In this document: piece after piece, positions 1 to 6,978 of the stretch | Numbering within the stretch: the stretch's first letter is position 1 | How the letters are laid out: each line of letters begins with the position of its first letter | The notes under the pieces: model-generated | What the model saw: only the letters and a program-made list of their open reading frames with translations | The model's database searches: none | What the model was told of the DNA's origin: nothing | Origin: Stramenopiles sp. TOSAG23-6 | Lineage: Eukaryota > Sar | Length of the DNA: 27,544 bases | Direction: 5' to 3' | Assembly: GCA_900128565.1 (NCBI GenBank) | Contig: LT635966.1 | Coordinates: 3,027 to 30,570, forward strand | Program-made: the position numbers and the translations under genes

Positions 1-55
1 ATTTTTCAAAGCCGTCGGTTTTTCGTATTTGATAACAAAAATCATTCAAGTATTT

Positions 56-1611
56 TTATGTTTCAGTATATTCAACTAAATGAATAGTTAAAATTGTCAG
101 TGGAACACAGATACATAGAACCTGAATGGCAAAATACAGTAAAGAAAAATAAAACATTGCCGAAATGAAAATAATGAGAATACTTGCAAGAATGAAATAT
201 TGCATATTTTCATTTCCAACTTTCGGTTCTTTCGTCTCGTATTTCGTTCCATGTAGAGGGAATATTTCTGTGCTATTTTGATTGCTTCTACTTTTAGACG
301 TATTATCTCTGACTGTTACACTATTTCCTACTTTCTCGTTAGTAGTATTATTAATTGTGACTACATGACCCATATTCATCCTTCGTTTCAACTGTTCCTT
401 TGTCCATTTTCCTTTTTGTTTTGACGATTTAGTTGCAATGATTTCCCTAAGTCGTCCGACAGAGTCAGGCATTTCTTTGCAAATTATATTTCGTATAAAA
501 CTAGGAATAGAACCACACAAATCCACTGATGCGGCATACACTACTCGAGTTTGACATTTTGACAATGGTTCTAAATACCATCCACCTAATTACAGATTAG
601 AACGCACAATTCCATTTCTTTCAGAAATTATCTTTTGCTGCTCTGAATCAAAATTAATTGGAGTATTTAGAGAGAGACAACGCAGTTCCTATGATGTCAC
701 CTTTTGGAAGGACACTCCAGGATGATATACTTACCATATCACGAGCAGCACTGGGCCAGATACGAGCAAAACGTGCGTATTCTACAACAGCTTGAGCACT
801 GAGTTGTCGACATGTAACTTTTTCTTTTAATCTATCATTTAATTCTTGGTTAATTGAAATATCCTTAGCATAAGTAATTTGGGCAATCGCTTCTATTGGA
901 GCGTCAATAATAGACGTCCCCATGGCTGTGATGAAATGTGGATTCGTTTTAAGTCCACCACCTAAAATCTTACCCGTATAGATTTTAATACTATCGTCTC
1001 TTATGAGTGTCCATTCGCATTATGTTTGCAAATGGTTCGGGAATATGAGCCATTTCCCGATATATTTGCGACTTTGTATTTGAAGGTTTTGACTGAGAAA
1101 TATGAGTATCATGAAAAGTAGTTTTAGTATCTATATTTTTTTCTTGAGTAGTTTTCAAATTCAATACACTGCTTTTCCCATTTACTCGTGAACATGATTG
1201 TTTGTCTATATTGGATGCTACGGAGTGTTTCGGAGACACTGCACTTGAGAGTATGGCTGGATTTGAAGCTTTTAGCAATGCAGAAATCCATTTAGTAATG
1301 GCTTTCGGGTTTTCGCTAGCGAGTACATATGACGTTTCCCAAAGTGGATTGCTCAGAATAAAAGCATTAGGGCTCGTTTTGGTACCCTTTGTTCGTCTCA
1401 ACGAACACCCTCGTACAAACCGTACCCCTCGAGGTTTCTTATCGTATTTCTGTAAATAATAGCATAGTTTTGAACTTTGGATATCAAGAGTAAAATAACG
1501 TTCACGCCAGCCGGAAAGAAAATCTCTTTGTTTCATAAGTACGCCAGTCATCATCTGAGGTGGTCTATGGTTTAGACTATTGTATGACGACGGAGTCGCA
1601 GGGGACCCCAT
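56..1611 (-). pseudogene. PH-START lipid-transfer-like membrane protein, disrupted
   Basis: Three consecutive open stretches in different frames together spell one protein. From the ATG at 1611 comes a PH domain (about residues 20-115, with GVLMKQ, GWRERYFTL and the terminal Trp of KAITKWISALL), then a polar linker. A START lipid-binding domain follows: GGGLKTNPHFI, RIWPSAARDMV, and at its C-terminal end VVYAASVDLCGSIPSF. The protein ends with a basic linker and two adjoining hydrophobic segments (about 65-175) that look membrane-spanning. The layout resembles ceramide/sterol transfer proteins at membrane contact sites; that role is inferred. Breaks: a +1 shift near 1005-1010 (after DTHKRR), a +1 shift in a CT run near 667-678, and an in-frame TAA at 590-592. 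No GT-AG intron I tried repairs the frames without deleting conserved START sequence. Either a young pseudogene or draft-assembly errors. Confidence 0.6.
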
Positions 1612-1982
1612 GTTAATGCAACTATATTACAATAGATATGTTATCTCCTAGTCAATATAAGTGCTATAGGTACGGTGTGCCATTAGCTAGTCGACCTCGA
1701 CTTTGTCAAAGTCCAACACAATGATTGTTATTTTATTTACTCAATAGCAAAACGGAAAACATTAGTACGTGTCTGTGCGTACGTTGAATTTTCAATTTTG
1801 ACAGCAGGCAGGGTTGTGGATTATATCGTAAATTATTTTTTCTGAATTTTTCATTTTTATTAAACAAAACTCGACAAAATTATTATTTTGACGCGCCAAA
1901 ACAAAATTCCTCAATTACAAATACTAATATATGGTCAAATTTGATATCATTAATGATTTTCTAAATGATAAATAATATATTT
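1612..1982. other. Intergenic spacer upstream of PH-START gene
   Basis: This 371-bp gap lies between the start of the PH-START gene and the 3' end of the next minus-strand gene, so it holds a promoter and a terminator. I see no ORF or RNA gene. A TTTTGACAGCAG string at 1796-1807 recurs at 17154-17165 upstream of the ApaG gene. The part nearest the neighbour's stop is very AT-rich. Confidence 0.5.
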
Positions 1983-3069
1983 TCACTTTGTTCCAGTTGG
2001 AAGTGGCATAAGTAGATAATTCTTTGGTATTTTCTTTACCTTTGGCTTAAGACCATATGGACCATCTTGTGATTCGTCTAATCGAGTCATTGGGCTTACA
2101 TTGAAATCTGCTGGGCACGTCGTACAGCATCCATTTTCTTGAATATAAGCTCTCAACTTTTCTTCTTCTGTTGGTTTTGATGAAAAACTCCATAAATGTT
2201 CTAAATGCAAACGTTTTTGATTATTCTTGACTTCAGAGGCAACTTCAATAAACTGAGACGGACACACTGTACAACAGGAGAAATTATTATCATTTTTCTG
2301 AAAAGCATAACCAAGTAATTTTGAAGCTTGATTCATTATCGATGATGGAACACTTCTTTGTTGTTTTTCTTTTGTTTCAAGAAACATTGGTGTATATGCA
2401 TTATCACCAAGAATGTAATTTTCACTTGTATGATTTCTTGTTTTATCTGTGATTTTATTTGAAATAGAGCTTGTATGTTTGTTTTCAATTGAATGTAAAA
2501 TGGATAGAAGTTCCTTTCCGCCCATGAATTTCTCCAATTGTAGTTGTTGTAACTTTGTATTTTGGTTATAATTTTCGTTTTGTGTATTTTGTTGTTTTTT
2601 ATTTTTATGTATTCTCTCTTGCATCTCCATATAAATAGTATAATATGTGTCGCCATTTACATCTTCAGGTGGTTGAAATCCATGATGTTGGGGTATATTT
2701 CAATAATGTGAGAAATAAATAAAAATATTATGAGGAAACGAAAAACTATTGTTGTGTTGAAGAAGAAAAAACGTATTGATCAGAACAAATAGGACAACAA
2801 GGAATGACGCTCTCTATTTGATCTACAGACAAGGAATTTGGATTTGCAGTCTCGGCTTCTTCAAGGAATGACCACGCTCGAAGACCATTATTCATGAAGA
2901 AGGACTCTGAGCAAAACCTACAACACCCCTGAAGTGTTGTTGGTTCCTTTCGTGTCATTTCAACTAACGAACGGAATGCTTTGGGAATTTTGTTTTTCAT
3001 AGATTGTGCTGGTACTATGAGAATTAATATTACGCATACTGAAAACACATGTTTAGTCGGATAAAACAT
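1983..3069 (-). CDS. Secreted CCxxC-module protein, paralogue 2 (probably two exons)
   Basis: Two open stretches align in order with the single neighbouring paralogue at 3252-4180, so I read them as one gene. The first (3069 to the TAG at 2746) starts with a hydrophobic signal peptide (HVFSVCVILILIVPAQS), then module 1 (CCRFC...WSFLEE) and module 2 (CCPIC). The second (open from 2699, ATG at 2630, stop at 1983) carries an Asn/Lys/Gln-rich linker with FLETKE, module 3 (CCTVCP) and module 4 (GCCTTCPADF followed by SPMTRLDESQDGPYGLKP). The function is unknown; predicted secreted or lumenal, with cysteines suited to disulfides or metal binding. The junction is unresolved: a donor at TAC|GTTTTTT near 2775 is phase 0, but the nearest AG (GAAG, near 2660) needs phase 1. 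Either a different acceptor is used or there is a one-base assembly error. It could also be two separate ORFs. Confidence 0.6.
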
Positions 3070-3251
3070 TACTTAAGCTTATGACGTATACTGAGTTAGT
3101 ACTAGCCTAGTACAGTAGTATAGAGTGTTATACGTACCGAGATTCTTTCACTTTTTTCGCGCTCCTATAATTTTCAAATTTCAAATTTTCTAAACGAGCA
3201 GTTTCGTCAAAAAACAGCTCTCAAAATCAGTTTTATTTAAAAAGAAAAAAA

Positions 3252-4180
3252 TTAGTCAAGAAAATCATTAGGCATAGTAACTCGGGGACCAACACCAAAT
3301 GGCCCTCCCTGTGGTTCTTCTAATCGAGTTAATGGTGATTCCATAAGTATTGCAGGACATTGGTTACAACATCCATTTTTTAACGTCATTTTGAGTAAAA
3401 CACCGTCACCTTCAAGGTTTTCGCCAGGAATATTTGAAATGGAATCTTCCGAATATGTTGATTCAAGAGCTTTGAAAGACATCCGTTTTTCTTTGTTCTT
3501 ATTTTTAATAGTATTTTCAATTTCAAGGAAACTGCCAAACATATAATAGGAAAAATATTTAAAGAAAAAATCGTTAGGTACGAAATTTGGTACAAAAAAA
3601 AATACATTTTGGAATTCATGAAAAAAAAAAAAACGTACATGTGATCCACCGGACAAATTGTACAACACGTATAAACATTCTTATTAATACTCAACTTTTT
3701 TGAAAATATGCCTGAAGTCTTTGATCCTATTGTATTACGTTGCATAGATTTTTGTTGGTTTTGTTGATTTCGTCTGTTCAAATGGTTCAAATGGTTCAAA
3801 TGTCCTCGTCGAATATTTTCGTGTGTTTCAAGATATGATTCCATGCCACCTGCTTCAGGAGTCGAAAAGTTTTCAAAGCATACTGGACAACATGGTCGAC
3901 TCCGTCTAAGCATCTCATGTGTTGGATTAGACCAGTCATATGGAGGAGAAGAATTCATTTCTAAAAATGAATATGCGTTGTCATAGAACGTCTCTGGACA
4001 ATATCGGCAACACGTCTGAAGAATTTCAAAGGCTTCTTTGCTTTGTGTTTTTTTTGAGTTGTCCCACCATTCAGATTTTTTATTCAGCGTTATCATAGAA
4101 TCTGATGGTATAATCAATAAAACAAATAACACATGTAATGTATAACATTCTAAACATGATGAGGATATTCTGAAATGCAT
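3252..4180 (-). CDS. Secreted CCxxC-module protein, paralogue 1 (two exons)
   Basis: Exon 1 is 4180-3639 and exon 2 is 3531-3252, giving about 273 aa. The first ATG is at 4180; the codon at 4189 in the same frame is TTG. A signal peptide (CYTLHVLFVLLIIPSDS) is followed by module 1 (CCRYCPETFY, then SFLE), module 2 (CCPVCFENF, then SYLETHEN), an Asn/His/Gln-rich linker (HLNHLNHL), module 3 (CCTICPVDH, then FLEIEN across the splice) and module 4 (GCCNQCPAIL, then SPLTRLEEPQGGPFGVGP). Modules, order and the C-terminal block match the adjacent paralogue, so this is a tandem duplication. I do not recognise the family. Secretion is inferred from the signal peptide; paired vicinal cysteines suggest disulfide or metal-binding structure. 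A catalytic role cannot be claimed. Confidence 0.75.
3532..3638 (-). other. Predicted spliceosomal intron, 107 bp
   Basis: Read on the minus strand it opens with GTACGT followed by a long T run and ends TTTGGCAG. Removing it joins two frames and turns the sequence after CCTICPVDH into I-FLEIEN, restoring the FLE motif that follows cysteine modules elsewhere in the family and reaching the conserved C-terminal block. The paralogue at 1983-3069 reads through this position without an intron (PSQFIEV), which supports the junction. This is the only intron in the window that I can place with confidence. Confidence 0.75.
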
Positions 4181-4381
4181 TGAAACCAAATTTGATTTGA
4201 TTTCAGATTTATTTCAGATTCAATTTGGATCATCCGGAAGATTCGAAAAATTCGAAATTTTTGAAATAATTATTGCGCATAAATTGAAATATCAGATTTT
4301 GAGATTCTCCAAAAAAAAACTTTAAGGTTGGTTGGTAGTGACGCGTGCAGAACGACAAGGCAGGTTTTACGTATCCCTAAA

Positions 4382-4603
4382 ATGAGTCTATTAAAATGCG
4401 TTGTTCTATTTCTCTTTAGCATTATCTTGACTTCTGTTGAATGTACAGGGAAATTTTATTCTCCAGCAGATCATAAATCTTCAGCCAAAGCTAAAAAGTA
4501 TTCTCAGTGGAAACGAGCTAAAGCTAAAGGACAAATACCGTGTAAATTTGCGGCTTTTGGCCGTTGTAGGTTTGGAAGCAAGTGCCACTACAGCCACGAT
4601 TAA
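4382..4603 (+). CDS. Small signal-peptide protein ending in a CCCH zinc finger
   Basis: A 73-aa ORF from the ATG at 4382 (upstream in-frame codons include only a TTG). Residues 1-20 (MSLLKCVVLFLFSIILTSVE) form a typical signal peptide or membrane anchor. A short basic linker follows (KSSAKAKKYSQWKRAKAKGQ), then CKFAAFGRCRFGSKCHYSH, an exact C-x7-C-x5-C-x3-H finger of the CCCH RNA-binding class, with the stop one residue after it. CCCH fingers normally sit in cytoplasmic or nuclear RNA-binding proteins, so pairing with a signal peptide is odd. A further ORF overlaps and continues in another frame to 4931, so the protein may be longer if there is a frameshift or intron. Divergent from the CCxxC gene, 201 bp away. 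Confidence 0.55.
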   Translation: MSLLKCVVLFLFSIILTSVECTGKFYSPADHKSSAKAKKYSQWKRAKAKGQIPCKFAAFGRCRFGSKCHYSHD

Positions 4604-4652
4604 ATGCAAAAATAGAAAATGGAACAAGAATCGTTCACAGTTAGAAAAGACG

Positions 4653-4931
4653 ATGAATAGGAAACAACAGTTTTATAACGTTTTGTACGAAAAAGACGTA
4701 AAAGGGAGAATAGAAGAGCCAAACCTTGTTTTTGTCGAGGCTTTTGCGAATCGAAGAAGGTTCCAGTTTAAGAAACGACTTTCTGAAGTAAATTACAGTG
4801 ATAACTATGTCCCAATATTCCACAGATTTGATGGATTAAAGTTTACGCAATCTCTTGAAGATTATAGTCGAAATTCTGCTTTATATGCGAAAAAACTTCG
4901 TCATAAAGATGCACCAAAGTTTGATTATTAA
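4653..4931 (+). CDS. Hypothetical basic protein or 3' part of the preceding gene
   Basis: A 92-aa reading frame from the ATG at 4653. The frame is open further upstream, back through the zinc-finger region, to a TTG at 4437. The sequence is basic and aromatic-rich (EAFANRRRFQFKKRL, DNYVPIFHRFDG, SALYAKKLRHKD) and has normal amino-acid balance, so it looks coding. It lies in the frame one base on from the CCCH ORF. A 46-base GT-AG segment (GTTTGG at 4570 to AAATAG at 4615) would join them in frame but would delete half the zinc finger. I do not recognise the protein. It could be a second cistron, an alternative splice product, or the tail of the preceding gene after a sequencing indel. Confidence 0.4.
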   Translation: MNRKQQFYNVLYEKDVKGRIEEPNLVFVEAFANRRRFQFKKRLSEVNYSDNYVPIFHRFDGLKFTQSLEDYSRNSALYAKKLRHKDAPKFDY

Positions 4932-5074
4932 TAATTAAATACCTATTGCACTTGTGTGATAAAAAATGATATATTGTTTTTAAAGTAATATGATGGGAAA
5001 AATCTCGATTTAATTAATCTAGTTACTAGTATGCATTTTTTATAAATGAATTAAGCCTTATTTTTTTATGTGAG

Positions 5075-5185
5075 ACGATGCTTGCGTATACTCTACATTT
5101 TATGTTATATAAAATTTGTTTTTTTAAAAAAAACGAAGCTTGCGTATACTCTACATTTTATGTTATATAAAATTTGTTTTTTTAA
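5075..5185. repeat. Direct tandem duplication, 58-bp period
   Basis: The segments 5075-5127 and 5133-5185 are identical over 53 bp except for one base (T at 5079, A at 5137). They are separated by a short A-rich join. The unit runs from ACGA through GCTTGCGTATACTC to a T run and AA. It lies between two convergent genes, just past the 3' end of the 5221-5823 gene. Confidence 0.9.
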
Positions 5186-5220
5186 GCCACTAGATTCTTA
5201 CAAACTCCAGAAATCCAACA

Positions 5221-5823
5221 TTAGAATTGCAATGGCATTAGTTGAACATTCGCATCTCTACAGTATATGTTTGCATTAACAGCGTTGTAGAGATGTTGAA
5301 GAAGAGCAATTACACCAGGCCTTGTAAACTCCCCATCAATGTCAAGCTCTTCATTAGAATGTGAAAGAACATGAATCCAAGTCTTGAATAATAAATTCAT
5401 TGCCGCATTGATGCGATTGCTGTCTACATGGTCATTTATCCAATGAGGGTATTGATCAATATTGAACGTGTATCCGAGAAGCTCGTTGAAATAACCAGGT
5501 GACACCTTTCGGATGCGGGAGAGCTTAGTATTGATAAGATTCACCACAAGGCTACTGAACTGAGTATCAAACATAAGAAAACGGGAGCCCGCTTGATCTC
5601 CAAGAAGCATTTTCTCCGTGAAGTCAAGTGTACGCTCGCGTGCTGCATCCATGAGAATGAAACGCACGTTTTGACAGTCTGCGACCGACATATTATCTTC
5701 GGACTTGGGAAAGACAATGCATTGCTTTACAGTGGCACCGTGTTTATCCATAATACTATCCATATATTGGTAGTAAGCTCGTGTAGCTTCGTTGCAGTCC
5801 AGGTAAAGACCACGTTGTTCCAT
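5221..5823 (-). CDS. Hypothetical 200-aa protein
   Basis: A complete ORF with an ATG at 5823. It appears to be a soluble, mostly helical globular protein without signal peptide, membrane segment or low-complexity tract. Recognisable features are few: an acidic/aromatic N-terminus (LDCNEATRAYYQYMDSIMDKHG), a central segment (QAGSRFLMFDTQFSSLVVNLINTKLSRI) and a C-terminal helical part (AAMNLLFKTWIHVLSHS, ALLQHLYNAVNANIY). I do not recognise a family. The gene looks visibly richer in G+C than its neighbours (for example CGGATGCGGGAGAGC and GGGAGCCCGCTTG), which may hint at a different codon preference or origin. It is divergent from the Sel1 gene with a 224-bp shared spacer and convergent with the 4382-4931 locus. 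Confidence 0.65.
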   Translation of the reverse strand: MEQRGLYLDCNEATRAYYQYMDSIMDKHGATVKQCIVFPKSEDNMSVADCQNVRFILMDAARERTLDFTEKMLLGDQAGSRFLMFDTQFSSLVVNLINTKLSRIRKVSPGYFNELLGYTFNIDQYPHWINDHVDSNRINAAMNLLFKTWIHVLSHSNEELDIDGEFTRPGVIALLQHLYNAVNANIYCRDANVQLMPLQF

Positions 5824-6047
5824 TCTTACTTTACTTTGTGGTATATATCAGTTTTCTCTACCGAGAAGCAAAAAGAACTCAAACTCTGAAACAACTCTAT
5901 AAACTATAAAGTAAAAACAAAATTGACATCTTGAAAATAACAGTGTCACACCAAAATTTTGGCTTTTTGACCGCGTGTGGTGTTGTGACAACTACTAACT
6001 TCATTTCCCTTAGCTTCCTTGTGTTCCTACCCCTGACACAATTCATT

Positions 6048-6821
6048 ATGCTAAGTGATTTTTTCTCTCATGTTTGGAGTATGCTAAGCATACAGAAATC
6101 TTCAGACGCTTCTCCTGATACGTTAAAGTCGATTGATAAACCAGTGTCTTCTTTTTTAGTAGAGTTGGATAAACTTCGTCCGAGTGCTGATATTTTTTTT
6201 GATCGATGGCGTAGAGACGAAGATGGTTGGAGGAAACTGCCACCTCGTGCGTGGCCTACGGTTCAACCAGATACGGAGGAAATCCCTAAACTCACAAAAA
6301 ATATAAAGAAACTTAATTGTCCTGAAGAACCTAGTACAAGTATGTCAGAAAAATGTTTTTCAACCATATTTGATCTCGCCACAGCTCTAGTATTCAACAA
6401 TGTAGATAATGAAGGTGGTATGAAGCGATATCGTGAGTTAGCAAAATGTGGAAATTTAGACGCTGTTGTTGCTGTAGGTGTATGCTTAATAGAAATTGAT
6501 TTAGACGAAAAATCTGGAGTTAAATGGCTTAGGCAGGCAGCAGATGCTGGAAGTCCACAAGGTCAATACGAACTTGGTTGTTGTTTATATCGTGGTATTC
6601 CTGGAGTTTTAGAGGAGGACGAAAATGCTGCTTTTGAGCTATTTAGTGCTGCTGCTGAAACAAATCACACAGGCGCTCTCTACATGACTGGGGACTGTTT
6701 GCTTGAAGGGATTGGTTGCGAAAAAGATGGAGGCAGGGCAGTACCAATGTTATACACTGCAGCAGAAAACGGACACCGTTTTGCTAGACAGAGAATTCGA
6801 GAGTTATTGCGTGATAATTAG
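6048..6821 (+). CDS. Sel1-repeat protein
   Basis: The first ATG of the frame is at 6048, giving 257 aa; the longer frame back to 5931 starts with TTG and is mostly promoter. The N-terminal half is a linker with a Trp-rich stretch (FDRWRRDEDGWRKLPPRAWP). The C-terminal half (about 120-255) holds about three Sel1-like helical repeats, seen in SGVKWLRQAADAGSPQGQYE, NAAFELFSAAAETNHTGALY and RAVPMLYTAAENGHRFARQR. Sel1 repeats are TPR-like helix pairs that act as protein-interaction scaffolds. The partner is not evident here. A one-residue-longer repeat boundary (YRGIPGVLEEDE) matches the usual G-x-G-V-x-x-D turn. Confidence 0.8.
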   Translation: MLSDFFSHVWSMLSIQKSSDASPDTLKSIDKPVSSFLVELDKLRPSADIFFDRWRRDEDGWRKLPPRAWPTVQPDTEEIPKLTKNIKKLNCPEEPSTSMSEKCFSTIFDLATALVFNNVDNEGGMKRYRELAKCGNLDAVVAVGVCLIEIDLDEKSGVKWLRQAADAGSPQGQYELGCCLYRGIPGVLEEDENAAFELFSAAAETNHTGALYMTGDCLLEGIGCEKDGGRAVPMLYTAAENGHRFARQRIRELLRDN

Positions 6822-6978
6822 AATAAAAAATACATTTTAGAATTTGATCAAATGTAGTAGTTATCCTTTTTATTTTCAAGATATGTATTTGTATCTAACA
6901 ATATAAAAGTACAATATAAAAGTATTTCATAGTAACATACAAAAGTATATTTAAAAAGGAATATTTTACTCCTCACAT

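Noticed and set aside
590-592. Reassigned TAA codon (alternative genetic code)
   Set aside because: Long genes such as CSE1, ISWI and the helicase end at ordinary TAA/TAG/TGA and contain none internally, and the same locus also has frameshifts.
586-734. GTAAGT...ATTAG as an intron in the PH-START gene
   Set aside because: The donor looks ideal, but the phases do not match and the segment encodes conserved START sequence (VSISSWSVLPKGDIIG).
1202-1459. 85-aa plus-strand ORF inside the PH domain gene
   Set aside because: It is antisense to conserved PH-domain coding sequence and has no family features.
4570-4615. 46-base intron joining the CCCH ORF to the next ORF as the main gene model
   Set aside because: In phase, but it is short, has a weak donor and would destroy a textbook zinc finger; kept only as a possible isoform.
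5931-6047. N-terminal hydrophobic extension of the Sel1 protein
   Set aside because: It starts with TTG and lies in the shared promoter region; the first ATG is at 6048.
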